Of a stretch of DNA of 64,000 nt, positions 1-12,884 are shown piece by piece. Position 1 is the stretch's first letter, and each line of letters opens with the position of its first letter. The notes under the pieces are model-generated. The model was not told the DNA's origin, searched no databases, and saw only the letters and a list, made by a program, of their open reading frames with translations. Location of the stretch: assembly GCA_017562135.1 (NCBI GenBank), contig QEYB01000406.1, positions 434,001-498,000 on the forward strand. Direction: 5' to 3'. Source of the DNA: Dipylidium caninum (lineage: Eukaryota > Platyhelminthes > Cestoda > Cyclophyllidea > Dipylidiidae). The position numbers and the translations under genes are program-made.

Positions 1-1
1 T

Positions 2-925
2 TCTCAAGCCGGACGCAAGTTTTCGTGTATCACGTGGGACGAAAAGGATAATGATCAGGAAGTCCTTGTCACCATCCGAGGCCCTATGGTTCCACTCCTA
101 GTGGAATCTAAGGACACCAACAAAGATTACGTCTTCGAATCTGCCGACGCAAAATCCACGCGGCCGGAGGGGAAACCGAGAGATAGTGATCCTTCCTCTT
201 CAACTGCTAATGTGGCCTACAGTCATTCAAATTTCCTCTTTCAAAAACAATACACCCTGTTAGAGATGATTGGTGCTGTGATTGGAACTTTTTTGGTTAC
301 TCTTGCCGTCCTCCTGATTGGATCGAGATGCATGATGTTGCTAAGACACAGAGCAATTTCCAACCACCCCTCGAAGGAAATTGGCGGGCGACTAATGACA
401 TACGAAACTCCTGCTTCGAAGCAACCTGATGCAGTGGGAGGCATCGGCAATGCCACTTCACGGGCAACTTGCAGCAGCAGTAATGGTGGCATTCAGTCAA
501 TAGGGTGCGATGGGATCGCTGCTGCATACCCACTATACAATCATTACCTTGCCTCAGCCCCCGGTGTCACCTACCCTACGCATATACCTCATACCGCCTC
601 CCTTATAACAAGCCCCACTTCTGCCCAACTCATGCCCATTTCTGCTGCAACGCCTCTTCTTCAGCCTAGCATGGCTGTTCCTGGTCTTCAAGGCATGCAA
701 CCCATTTCCCAGTGGCCAGCGCCTCCGGGATCGGCATATTCCGGAGCTGGCAGTCACGAATACGACATCCCCCGGGCCATGGAAATATCTCAAGTGGCTT
801 CGGACCAGACAACCCTGCAAAGGGAACACCATCATCAACAGCAACAGCAAATACAAGCGATGTCCCAACAACAGCAGAAAGCGAACCTCTCCACCGACGC
901 ATTCGGGGGCGATAGCGCCGATTGA
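2..925 (+). CDS. 3' part of a single-pass membrane protein, probably Ig-superfamily receptor/adhesion protein (partial, 5' end outside window)
   Basis: The frame is open from base 2 to the TGA at 923-925, giving 307 visible residues. The first visible residues have the look of the last strands of an immunoglobulin domain: AGRKFSC, then a hydrophobic strand QEVLVTIRGP. A linker of about 60 residues follows. Visible residues about 89-108 form one transmembrane segment (MIGAVIGTFLVTLAVLLIG), followed by a basic stop-transfer stretch (RHR). The remaining roughly 190 residues would be cytoplasmic. They are rich in Ser, Pro, Ala and Gly, contain HEYDIP (a possible Tyr site), and end in a His/Gln-rich stretch (HHHQQQQQ). 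The topology fits LRR-Ig or Ig-only neuronal or adhesion receptors, but the family cannot be fixed without the ectodomain. That the frame is coding and membrane-spanning is clear; the Ig assignment is an inference. Confidence 0.7.
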   Translation, partial: SQAGRKFSCITWDEKDNDQEVLVTIRGPMVPLLVESKDTNKDYVFESADAKSTRPEGKPRDSDPSSSTANVAYSHSNFLFQKQYTLLEMIGAVIGTFLVTLAVLLIGSRCMMLLRHRAISNHPSKEIGGRLMTYETPASKQPDAVGGIGNATSRATCSSSNGGIQSIGCDGIAAAYPLYNHYLASAPGVTYPTHIPHTASLITSPTSAQLMPISAATPLLQPSMAVPGLQGMQPISQWPAPPGSAYSGAGSHEYDIPRAMEISQVASDQTTLQREHHHQQQQQIQAMSQQQQKANLSTDAFGGDSAD

Positions 926-1330
926 TTTGCTCTCGAGTGCTGTGCGCATGTTCACCGAGTCTTTCCAAATTTGGCCATCCGCGTTTTCTTCGGCTCTCTC
1001 TGCTTCTTGCCGCTCTGAAAGCAGACATGAAGCTCTACTTTCTCTCCTCACCTTCCTCCCCCCTTCCTTTCCCACTCCTCCCACCTTATAGTAGTAGTTT
1101 GGACACCGCTGTGTACAGTTTTATTTTCCTGTCTGCCTCCCTATCCTCTCTAACTATTATATTATTATTATATATTCTATGCAAGCTCGACGAATCGTGA
1201 CAATAAGGTGCCTCAGCTTCCCTCTCTTTTCTCCCTGTTCTCACCTTCACACGCACACCCACATGCGTCACTCGACCTCATTTCATTCACTAATCTAAAA
1301 TATTTATACCTATGCAATAAGTATAAATGA
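926..1330 (+). other. Probable 3' UTR of the membrane-protein gene
   Basis: The pyrimidine-rich stretch directly after the stop codon has no coding character. No canonical AATAAA is seen. The nearest variant is AATAAG at 1316-1321, close to a TATAAA at 1322-1327, so the poly(A) site is uncertain. Confidence 0.3.
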
Positions 1331-1723
1331 ATGCCAGAGGAGGAAACCCAGTGCTCTTGTGGAAGTGTGAATGTGTACGTGTGTGTGTGTGTATTACTCC
1401 ACCACTAGCATACGCACATGCACACAAACCCGACTGAATCCTCTCATTTTTCTTATGTCAGCTTTGCAATGGGAAGTAAATCCTGCATTGCTTTTATCAC
1501 AACGCCTCTTCTGTGCATATGCGTGTATTTATTCTGGCACCTGGGAAGATGACGAGAGAGGAGTAGAGAGGAGGGGGTTCCAATGCGCTGCAAGGACGTT
1601 TTTGAATGGATACAAGTTTCATTTTTTCAGTTAGAAGTTGCCCCGGTTGACAGCGTGTTCGAGGGGTACGTATTTTGGTAGTAAGATTTTTTTACATCCC
1701 ACGCAGAGAAGTCATTTGACTAG

Positions 1724-1746
1724 GTGTGTGTGTGTGTGTGTGTGTG
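1724..1746. repeat. (GT)n microsatellite
   Basis: An uninterrupted GT dinucleotide tract, seen directly. It encodes an artefactual Cys-Val run in overlapping open frames. Confidence 0.95.
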
Positions 1747-4700
1747 AGAATTTTGGTGGCACCCGAGTGCTCGAAGTACATTACCGAGTTCCCTGCAAAC
1801 GTTCGTCATCCCGTACGCTCTCTCTCACCACGCCGAATATCAGCGAGTTCTCTGACATTGCGAGCGAGTGGCTTCGCTCCGACACCTCGCGTGATGCATC
1901 TGATAAGCGCGACGGATGATTCAACAGCCAACACAGCTCCATCGTAAAATCGCTTTCTAGTCATTATAAAATGCTTCTACCGTCCTTACGCAAGCAGTGT
2001 GACCGCCACTGCACGACAACCGGGATCAGCTAGTCTCGGACGGAAAGGATTTAATGCGGTCCTTCGTCGACGTTGATGTTGGTAAGGACTACACAGAAGC
2101 GATGGTTCCGAGGCCGTTTTAGTCGAGATCACAGTTCCGTCTTTGCGTGTTTGCTGCACCCGAAGAGTGCGAGTCGTGACCTGCTTCTTTTGGCCCCAAA
2201 TAAGTCGTAGTTAAATTTGAAATGGGCTGATGGGTTGTTGGGCCAGCAGCAAGAGTACTAAGGTGTTCAAACGTCGTAGTTACACTTATCGCCACTTGAA
2301 GGGGACCACTTTTTCCACAACCGTTGTGCTTTGAAACACCGCAGTCCGGTGTGGGCGGCGTGGATCTTTCCGTTCTAAACCACACTCATCCAGTGGTATA
2401 ACGACGAAGACGATAGTCGGTTGTGAAGGGGTGAGAGTTTGAGGGCGAGCAAACTTAACTTGGCTCAGAAGTCCAGCTTCGTTGAAGCCACCGAAGGTAG
2501 TTCATTAACTTCCAAGAATATTCCATGATAGGATCCCACCTTTATCTGACAAGTTTGACAAATATGAGTATTCTAAGTCCTTGGCCTTCCCGCCGCCCAC
2601 TACGACGACGGCTCCCGGCACCGGTTTCCTCGTCCTAAACAATTTCAAAATCCACAAGATGTCAACAAGAAGGTCTTAACTGAGACCGCCTCTTCATGAA
2701 ACATGAAACTCTGCTAGAAAAAGAAGCTTTCGTGCTCTATTTGGTGGGAATTTTGCCTTTACGGTGGTATTTTAAGTAGATTTAGCAGTCGTAGTCTTTC
2801 TGTGACAGACGAGAAAGATGTTACTAAACGACATCTACCCCGCACTTTAATTCTCGCATTCTTGATCCGCCCCAAAGCCCCTTTTCTCGAGGGCGAGTTC
2901 ACAAATTATCCTAGTGCCCACCTGGCTTGAGGAGGACTGTTCTTGGGAAAATTTTGATTCTACTCTTCCTCACTTGCCCAATACTTCACGCGGTCGGAAT
3001 TTTTGGGCATATTGAAGGACTTGCTACACAATGCATTTTGCATATTGCCAAGCTGCCTTGGTGATAACGGTGAAAAGTGTATTTATGGGCAGCCGCCTTC
3101 TCAGATGTTGGAAATAGTGACAGCTTAAGCAAGAATCCGCGGACGGAAGACCTCTGAAGGTGGAGAACACTTTGTGGCCTTGGACGAGTGTAGTGCTGTT
3201 GAGGCAGTCGGGTTCAAAAGAAACCGCACTCTTCAGACCTCTGGGTGGGCAAATTCCTCCCTAAATCTTATTTCTCTTAATGAAATTGGGTAGCCCTATA
3301 GTACAATGGCGCTCACTTTGTTACTTCGGCTTTATTTTCTACCACTCCGCGATAAATTCAGGCCTCTGCCTTCGAAGGTGCAGAGATTGTCCTTTTACAC
3401 TCCCGAATAACTGTATCCCCCGATTTTATGGTTCGATTTCAACTGAGCAGACAAAGGCATGGACTCCCTCCGGGACTTTGTGAAACTCCTCTTCCACTCC
3501 TCAGAAAGGTTGCATAATGTGTAGTAATCGAGACTTCACGGTAATTTGGACAAAAGCAGCAAATGCCGTTACTTCGTTAGCAAAGTTGACAAGCGTGCGT
3601 TTTTCTGTCGAGGTGGGAAGGGGTGCGGCGGAGGACGAGCAGGAGGAGGAGGAGGGGGAGGTGGCGAAAAGCCCGAGACGAGACAAAATATTGTCTGCTC
3701 CCACTCTGCTTAGCTCTAAACGAAGCCGCTTTTTCATCTACACCATTCCGTGTACAAAACTCAAACATTAATCACTATTTGGACACTTGTTCTCCGTCTA
3801 ATTAGATGCTTTTGTTTGCATGTGTGTAAATGTGTGCAGGCCTGCCTTTTAAACTACTCACTATCTGATTAATTGCAGAAGTAAAACATTTCTGTCTCCA
3901 CGTCACATATGAGGCCATTGTGGCTCCCCACCCATCTTCTTGTAGATTAAACAAGGACGTAGGCAATACATGCGTGTCACAACTTGACAACCACCTCGTC
4001 AACGGAGAAGGCACAGTCAGAAACCCCAATGCCGCATCTCCGAGGGGCGGAGGTTTGATGGACCCATTCGACTCACTCTACTAGGCCTTTGTGATAGGTT
4101 ATAAGGGGAGAAATAAACTACAAAACTTTGGCAAACTCGTGCATTTCGTCTTTTTCGATTTAGTAGAGGAGAAAAGGTTAGACGATCCAAGCCTGTGGCG
4201 GGAAAACTGAACATGTCATTCCATCTCCTATTAAGTGGGACGAGAGTCGCCTCATGGCGGCAAATCGACACCTCAGGCAGCATAGCCTCTCTGACTATTC
4301 AAATCGGGGAGAAATTTTCTTTCTGCCTACGCTACACCTCCTCCGCAGGCATTGCGATTACGATGAAGCCATTGTCAAATATGCAAAAGTAAACTAAACA
4401 GTCCTAACTTGATGAACGTAGGGGAGCTCGTAAAATGGTTATCTAGAGTGAACCTATGTAAGAATAGATAAAAAATATAAACTTTAGCTAACCGTCGGGA
4501 CAATTTTGCATACTGTGAGGTCTTAAGAAGGTCTGATCCCTTTTATCCCCCTAACTAAGTCTTTTGACCAACCTGTCCACCGCTACTTGAGTGTGTAAGA
4601 CGGTGAATGAGGAGGAGAGTGCAGAGATGTCAATGATTTGTGACTTCTCTTGGAGCAAAAAAGTGCAAAAATGCCTCATTCAAAAATTCTCCCCTCCCCC

Positions 4701-5186
4701 ATCGCCATGGCAACGCTCAAAGTACAATGGCATTTGGAATTATTCTCGTTGGTGGTCTGAGAATAACGGGACATTTCAAGATAAACTTTCTTTTCTCACA
4801 CCTAATGTGAGATGAGACAGAGAAAAAAGAACGGAAGAAAAAGGAGGACCTTTGAAGAAGCCATTTGTTCGTGTTAATTCATCACTGTGGGATAATAGTT
4901 GCATTCTTTGGGGGGAGGGACGATGAAGACGACAATGCCCCTCGTTGCACGCGATCCTTCGGTTCGCATGAGAAGGAAGGTGGTGGTGCACTTCTGGACC
5001 CAAGCCCGAAAATGTGCATTTCCCAATGGCTGTCAGAAGTGTACAGCTCCCTGGGTTGGGATTTGAGCCTAAAATCAACATTTTTAATTGCTTCTCCCTT
5101 CCATGCTTTGCGTTCTCCAACCGCTACGTCGACGGTGGCAAATAAAATATAGAGCAGAGGAAGAGGGAGAAAGACGCAGAGCTGAA

Positions 5187-5190
<4 letters not shown>

Positions 5191-5219
<29 letters not shown>
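5191..5219. repeat. (GA)n microsatellite
   Basis: An uninterrupted GA dinucleotide tract. Minus-strand open frames through it read as Ser-Leu runs and are not genes. Confidence 0.95.
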
Positions 5220-5223
<4 letters not shown>

Positions 5224-5586
5224 GTAAAAAATGATCCTGCCGCATCGGCCAATGCGGAGCGATTTTATCCTTTTTCTGCATTCTTTTAATTTCACTTAGC
5301 AAAATCGTTTTACTGTCTAACTGCAAAACTGTTTGAGTTGAGTCTCTCGCGATCCGCAGTGATAAAAGTGGGAAAATGCGGAAATCTGAGAAAAAATTGG
5401 GGTTTTGCGGTAAACAGGCTTCCATAGCGGCGCCAATAGAACCCGTCTTGTGTGCGGCCTTCGTCTGACTCGTCTTTTCTCGGCAAGTGAGCCGGGGAAA
5501 GCGAATAAGATAAGGAAGAAAGTCCTCCACCATATCCTTTATTCCATTCTGGTCCAAACAGAGAATAATTGGCCCTGAATCGTGGC

Positions 5587-5816
5587 CTTAATGCTAAAGG
5601 GCCCACCAGCGAGAGGATAATCCGTCCGCTTCAGTGCGTAACCAGTTCAAATTGTCGACCCTGACAGCTGCCGGTCTGAGTTACTTGGGCCAGTGTTCAC
5701 CCGAGATCCCAGCTACTGCCCCATGAGCAGTCCATCACCATGAATCTCCCGACATTCGCTGTGGAAGCAGAGAACCAGGCCCACTGAGCCATTTGGCTTT
5801 ACGGCTCTCATTTATC
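5587..5816 (-). mobile_element. Candidate tRNA-derived SINE-like element
   Basis: Read on the minus strand from about 5,816 downwards, the segment starts like a tRNA-derived RNA polymerase III unit. TGGCTCAGTGGG matches the A-box consensus TRGCNNAGYNGG at every position. An anticodon-arm-like CTTCCACAGCGAATGTC follows. About 33 nt after the A box comes a degenerate B-box-like GAGATTCATGG. The remaining roughly 150 nt have no coding potential and differ in texture from the flanks. No second copy is present in this window, so copy number and true ends are unknown. The alternative is a decayed tRNA pseudogene or chance. Confidence 0.4.
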
Positions 5817-6326
5817 CGTTTCCGCGGCAATAACGTGAAGGAAAAAGTTTCGTAGACCTCATATGTCACAGATGGTTTCACAAATTAATTTTCTTGCTAA
5901 TTTTAGCTTCCAACCTTTTTAAAGGTGAAATATCATTTTTAGCATGCAAAATACGGGCACCTCCGACGCCAGTGTCCTCTGCATTGCCTTAAATCTGCTG
6001 GCGTGTTATCCGCTGAATTTTGTGGCTGTCGCGGCGCTGCATTAACCTGGCGACGCAGCTCAACCCCGTGCGTCTCGGGTGGCGAGTCCAACTATTTACC
6101 AGCAGACGAACGCAGCCACTTTCCTCGTTAACTTCGCGCGATTAGATCGTTTGGGTGGGGAAATTGTTCTTTAAGAACGTTTTGACAATCAATCTTCCTT
6201 GCAGACATTTGCCCTTCTGCAGCAGTGTTTTTCGCTGGGTCATCCACTTTCACGCTGACTGCACGAGTCAATGCAACGGGCGTCGAAATTTCCATGGCTC
6301 TGTGAGCACGCACTACGACGACTCAC

Positions 6327-6364
6327 CTAACCACGCCCGAGACTGCTAACCACGCCCGAGACTG
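6327..6364. repeat. Tandem duplication, 19-bp unit x2
   Basis: The unit CTAACCACGCCCGAGACTG occurs twice, back to back and identical (6327-6345 and 6346-6364). Identity suggests a recent slippage-type duplication. Confidence 0.95.
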
Positions 6365-7719
6365 CGTTATCGGAGGCTTCAGAAGAGACTAGGTGGCGAC
6401 TGAGGAGGAGAAATGAGGCTTTAACATCTTCCCATACAAATCTCCACATTTATATGATTTAATCTGCCTGGAACGGATGCGCACTGGGACACGCTGCCCA
6501 AGCCTCTCTCACGACATATTTGCGAAAACAGCTTCAGTAATTCCTCTCTCGAATTTCTCAGTGCAAAGATCCCTTAGTGCACAAACGGGAATAGCACCCT
6601 TAATCGTCACTTTGGTACAGTAAGTAAAAAAATAGTCTAGTCTAGTTTAGACGGACCGATGCGTGCGACCGCCGACATGTGGTTGGACATATTTGGGCAA
6701 GGAGCTCATGAAAGCCCATATAATCAATTGCAATTTTAGTTCCTCACTTTTATTTAACCTAGTTGATATGTTCCCAAGTTTGCTGGAAAAGTCTAGGAGG
6801 CGAGATTGCGTATTTACACACACTCAGACTCCGAGGAAGACATCGCCACCCTTAACGCTAAGCACACCAGTTAAGAACTGCCTTACCAGTTAGCCTTTCA
6901 GAGTGCATTTCTTTCCTCACCAAAAGAAGGTGGCCGCCCTCAGAATCCCGAACCCTTCATGGCGCGGTGAGATCAGCGGGCAACAGGAGGACTCAAAACG
7001 TCCAACCGAGGTGGCACGGGTTGAGAATATATAATGGTTAACTCAGTTAGTGTGGAAAATTTTAACACGGCCTCTAAGCCTTGACTCGAGTCCACCGCAG
7101 CCTGGAGCATTTATTTTATTCCACTGGGCAATGATTTCTCGGCGTTAATCCACGTATTTGCGGTTCAGTGAAAGTCCACTCCACCTACTGATGTGGAGTT
7201 TGATAAAATGGATGCGGGCAACTTTATGCTGGGAATAATAATAATAAAGTGAATTTTTTGCGTAAACATCTATTAACAGATGTTCATTCCACCAGCACTC
7301 GGGAAAGGCCAACCTCACTAGGGGTTGCGACTTTCCGGTCATAAACGACTGACCTATTCGGGTGCCCTCCGCGAACACAGGCCTTTGCTGGGCACTTAAG
7401 CGAGTAAATGCGCAGAAGACCTCACCTCGGTGAGGTTTATTGTGTCTACAGATTATTAATACCCCATTTCACAGTTTCCCCAAGTCCTTTCGTCTCAAAC
7501 GCAACTCGACTAGAGAGGAATCATCTCTGTGAAGCTGAATTATTTGAATTTATCGTAAAGCGACAATTTTAGCGGAAGTAGAGCGGCATATGCATCCTTC
7601 ATGAAGTGAGACGTACATTTGCATCCGCTGTGCTTGCGCTCGGCGCCAGATACGTTTGTTTATTTTCATCAGGATACCACGCACCGTTAGGTTACTCACA
7701 GGCTGGACAGAAAGTGTGT

Positions 7720-7746
7720 CCTCCTCCTCCTCCTCCTCCCCCCCCA
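7720..7746. repeat. (CCT)n / poly-C low-complexity tract
   Basis: CCT trinucleotides run into a C tract. Open frames across it read as poly-Pro or poly-Glu artefacts. Confidence 0.85.
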
Positions 7747-10700
7747 CATCAGACCCACACTTTTGCCTTCATTCACCATGCGTACTTCACTCGATTCATC
7801 TTGCAGTCACATTTGGCGCGAAATGAAACAGTTTCACGCCTTTTCGTGCCTCAAAGTAATGGCGGAGTGAACTAACGTGTGAGAGTGGACTGGCGAGCAC
7901 ATTCTGAGCCATTGTCGAAGGTGGGGAACAAATAATCCTGAGCGAGGGGATCGAAACTTGTTCTACACGATGCTCCTCTCCACCCCCTCGCCCCGCCTAC
8001 ACCCACACGCCCGTCTCATGTCACGAACTACCAGCCTGTCAGCTTGGGGAAGAGCAAACCATCCCATCTGCCCTTGGCAGGCCCTACAACAAAGCGCAGC
8101 TCATTGTGGAAGTGCCAGTTAGGCGATAAAATAATGATAAGTGACAGTTGGTGGGTTGGCAGAGCGCCACTTACGCTACCCCATAACTCTACGCCTAAAA
8201 AATCCCAGTGAATTTTCGCTTAGGAAGTTAAAAGAGAGCTGATAAATGTCTGGGGGAATGCACCCATTTTGTACATGTTGAAAAGCTCGAAAACACCTCT
8301 TTTCATTCTCTGATCGATGAGACTCCGTTCTGACTCCTCCCCGCCCTTCTTCCCTCCCTCCCTCCTTCCCTTCCTCACTCACTCACTCAGCCACTCACTC
8401 CGCTGCCAAAGTATGAAATAAAACTATTTTATACTTGTTCGTTTGCACCTAACGTGGCCGTGAGTGTAGGCGTGAATGGCGTAATTGTCGGGGAAACCCA
8501 AATTCATTGTAGGACCGGTGAAGAGGAGGAACAAATCTGCGTGTAACAAATGGCTTTCCATGTGCGAAAAGTGAGAAATCGTGCGGCGAGGAGGCGAAAA
8601 CCGAAGATCTAAATGCCACCTCGGAGAAACGTGGAGTGAATCTGAAAGAGGATTTTTTCACCCAGATACGAGGACACTAAGAGAAGACTTTTGCATTCGG
8701 AGAAGTTGATTTAGAAGATTTTAGTAAGCACAATTTTGAGGAAAACTAAGTTGCTTTTCCCGCCAATTTGGTACCCATTGAGAGGTGGGAACGTGCCTGT
8801 GTCCGGGCAATTGTTTCTCGAGTTGGCCGGAGCAGGGAAAGATCTTTGGTGGAAGGTTGCCTAGGGATTGAAATTAGCTTTCATAAAAAGTTTGCACATT
8901 GGCTGCGAACGCGCCATCGAATGCATTCAACATGGTATAGACTGAAACATTTCGACTCTCCGCTATGGCCGAAAATACGCACAAGGAAAATTCGTGTAAG
9001 CATCCACCGACTTTCACCGAGGAGGCTAAAACCGGTGGATACAAATTTTTACTATTTTGTGCATTGGGTAACTTAAAAAGAGGGAAAAGTGGGTTTCTTC
9101 TCTCTGTAAGCATCAAATCTGATCGGGAAGTTGGTGACAACAACGCTCTCTTTGCCCACCTCAATGGAGACAGAACAAGGCACCATACTCGAAACCCTAC
9201 TCTGGTTGACGAAATGGTGAGCGGAGTGCCCTGAAGGCGTGGTTGGACCTAGCAATTCAGTCGAATTAATCTTCTGTGAGAAGATGCTTTGCATACTTTG
9301 CACTTCCGACCGAGCAACCTCGTTGTTTTCAATAACTTCAAGGCCTGAAGTGTGCGTAGTAGGAACTATCACGGATCGTTCGCCGTTCATGAAGAGGATA
9401 AGGTTTAAATAAACTTAATCCTCTGTTATATTCTGTAAACTTCTTTCCAATCTGATTTTGCCATGGTAGCACTAGCTTCTATACAGTCTTTCTATCATGT
9501 CTGTTGACAAATTACAGAGTTGTAGGAGGAGTTGCCGCCACAGAAGTAAAGAAGACGCTGTAATTCCGGCACTTCTTCCTCCTAAGCACCCCGATCATCC
9601 TGGAAAGAGAGGAATACAAAGGCATAAAAGGAAATGGAGGTCGACGACCTGGTGCTTGGGAGCCTCGAGTTAACTTTGAGAATGGTTGTGAAAAAGTGGG
9701 GAAAAGATGAAGAAGTGTGGAGGAGAACACCACCTAGTCCGCCTATACCCCGCCGAAATGTCATCTTTTGCCTCGGTGAAGCGTAAAATGACATAAATGT
9801 GGGCAGTGGGCCAGACGATGCGCCGAATCTCACTCGCAGCCTCGGCGACCGCAGCGAAGACATCCCAGTTGAGAGAAAAAAAGTAGTGAAACGGAATGCA
9901 GCACTAAGATAAGATCGGGACATATAAGATGCGAAAGACCGCTATCACTGTCGTAAATAGGCTTTGACAAAATATCATGCTTTACGACACGCAAGCTGCA
10001 AATTCACCTCGAAATGGCAATTTTTTGGTTTCGCAATCATACTGCTGGTTGTTCACACACCTCTGAAACAATTGCCAAAGGTAGGCCCTTTTCACGTTCT
10101 TCATAGTCCTGGCGGTGAAAACGCTTTCCCCTCTCCGGCGGGGAACAGAGGATTGCCACAGGACTTCTGACGCCTGAATTACGTAATTAGATGGAAGGGA
10201 ACTGTGAAAGGGTAGGCGACGCCTTTCTCCACAGTGACACCACGACGATATCCTCCTTCCAAACCTAAATAACTGAGTCGAGGAGCAAGACGCTTTGATG
10301 GAGCAGGAAGAGATGAATTGCCACCCCTGAAAAGGGGGACCTGGTGGTAAGTGCTCTTCTATTTCACTGAACACGTTGGTGTCACATTTCAATCATCTGG
10401 CATCAGCCCATCGTGGCATTTGCAAGATTTCAGAGTTCTCTCCCGCAACCTCCACCTTCCCAACTCATGAAATCTAATTTGCTCACCAGTAGACCTACAC
10501 TTAGATGAAAGAGTGTGAAAAGAGGAGTTTGCACCTCCACACAAAAGTGGATTGGGTAAGCGGACTATCATATGGATCGAGAGGTTATGACCGTCCTCCT
10601 CTCCCTTCTCCGCCTCCCCCGCCGCCACTCCACCAAGCTCCAGCGCATGGCGTAAACTTTCGGCCAAGAAGGCACATTCACATGCTAGAGACGGAGCGAA

Positions 10701-12884
10701 GAAGAGAGTGGGTGGACGAGTCACTGTCTCGGAGATCACAATTACTTCTTAAAAGGACCTAAATAAGTGAGCAAGCAGGGTGAAAGTAATAAACACACTT
10801 GAAACTTCAGTGGCCTTGACCACCCCTCATGGCCATGTAAATACCGCGTTGTGACAAGGTGAAGACACATTTTATGGCGGTAAGCTAAACACATGCTACC
10901 GTTTAATTTACCCACGATAGGTGTATGTCAAGTGGCAGTGACAGTTGTATCTGAGGCTTGTCAAAAAAGAGTGTGGCGCTGCCTCGTGGAAAGTCAGCCC
11001 CATCAGAGCAGACATCTCATCTCCAAATCCGTCCTTCCGGTCAACATGTGCGCTGAGCGAAGTGGAAAAACTTGCCAATTGCGCCTCCTTTTGGAGATAA
11101 TATTTAACGAGCTATGTCTCTGCCTGTTCTTCCTTTCCTTACCTCCCCTATTTTATATTTTTGATTAAACCCACGTATTTACACGAGTCTTTACAATTTA
11201 ACTAGACATTATGGCGAAATCGTTTGTGCACGTATAAAACGAAAGTTCTGGTTGTAGTGAGGGTGTAAAAATGTGCGTCCACTGGCCGCGGTCTCATGCA
11301 TGCGTTTGTTCCGCCTTCACGGCCCTCTAGCCGCACCCGAGTACTAATTTATGGCCGTGGAATGATCACTCTACAGAGGGCATGTTTCGGAAGCAGCGGG
11401 GTGTTGCGAAGCCCTTAGGTGTGGCGTCGGAAACACGGACGAACGTGAAATGGCCGCTTCCTCCGCCCCACCCAGATTCCGTCGCCCCCCCCCCCTGCCG
11501 CTCGCCACCGACCACTGGACGATCCCAGCCTCCATCACACGTGCGCCACGAAATACTTCAGAATGCCGTTAGCATTGTGTGACTTACACTTTTCCCATGA
11601 TTTATTTTCTAGTCGTTGGGTTCGACTTGATGCTTCCGCCGACTCGTGTTAAGCGAACGTGTTTCCGCGTTTCTCCAGCCAACTCGGATGCGAAGTACAA
11701 GCTGACAAGAGGCAATTACTCCGCCGGTCCCCCTCCTTCCCCTCCTCTTAAGTGCACTAGGTAGGAAAGCGAAAAATCTCCTTGTACAAGCTCAAAGCAC
11801 AAACAAATTTTTAGATGACATTCGTTTTTTTTGCTCTCTGCTTAATTAGGACTCCCCAAGGCTTATCAAATCATCAAAACTCCACTCCTTTCCCATTTCT
11901 TTCCTTCATATTAAGCGCTTAGGTTCATCCACACGCACTCACTGAATGCGTGCAACTGGGTCGGGGATAGACGGGCACTATTTGCCTACGAGGTGTTTCA
12001 GTGAATGATGAACGCTACGCCGAGGGCGTCAATAGACTCCAGGTGGAGTTACGCCTTCAAGGCGACGGAAAGGGGAATCGTTCGCGGAAGAAAAGTCCCG
12101 AGGCCTAATTGACCTTTTGTTGATCCGTCCAACTCGTGTCCGCTCCCGGTGTTGAGCGAGAGACAGCAAACTTTCCAGACCATTTTCCCAGCAGTGGGGG
12201 ACTTCTTCCACTGTCTACCACCGCAGGCGTGTGCACTACTACTCCAAAGCCCTGTTCTCTCACCGCTGACCTCATAGGAAAACGCGGCAGGTAAAGGTTG
12301 TGCGATGATTTTACCTCGTCCAGGTGAGATGGGCTGCAACCGAGGTGAGGCTGAACACCTTCAATCAGATTTAATGATAGCTGCAATCGTCACCACCTGT
12401 AAGAATGGAACAGGAAATGGGCATGCTTGATCTCCATTGAACTTTGAACATCGCGAAAAGGGGTTTTGGTGTATTCACAGAAGAAGCTTCAAGATATCAA
12501 TTTGGATTCGAGCAGCAGCTAAATTACTACTTCGTCTCTTAGGAAAGCGCATCTGTTCACAATTTTTGGATGAATGCAAAGCATCGAGGAGGGAAAATTC
12601 TTGGGGTGTACGCGAAAAGCCGTGGTGATGCAAAGGAGGTGTGGCCGGTTGTCAGTCCTCTAAATGAAACTCGAGGCCTTCACCTCGCCTGGCGCGTGGG
12701 CAGCCGAAAACCTCAAGGAGGCTTTCTCTCCTCGTCGTCAAACATTATGTTGCTGCGACTGGGAGGGATGCTTTGTAACGTGCGCTCCATATGTTTACGT
12801 ATAAATGCTAAAGGCATTCTTCTTACTCACTTAATGCGATTTCCCGCTTGTATCATATTTTTTTCCAAAACCAGATGGAAACGA

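Larger units (their letters stand above)
1331..5586. other. Non-coding spacer
   Basis: No convincing gene is visible on either strand. The stretch from about 2,400 to 3,280 has no open frame of 60 codons in any frame. It contains GT tracts at about 1379-1393 and 1724-1746 and a GA tract near 5191-5219. Short open frames at 3.3-5.5 kb have no domain character. Confidence 0.6.
5817..12884. other. Non-coding spacer
   Basis: No gene recognised. It holds a 19-bp tandem duplication (6327-6364), a CCT-repeat/C-tract (about 7720-7746), and scattered short open frames rich in Ser, Arg and Pro without motifs. Confidence 0.55.

Noticed and set aside
554..1084. 176-codon minus-strand open frame
   Set aside because: It overlaps the membrane-protein coding exon in antisense and has no protein-like features.
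3429..3443. B-box-like GGTTCGATTTC suggesting a tRNA gene
   Set aside because: There is no A box at the right distance upstream and no cloverleaf is possible.
4882..5557. Minus-strand open frames of 137 and 157 codons
   Set aside because: Both cross the GA microsatellite and carry Ser-Leu runs; no domain is visible.
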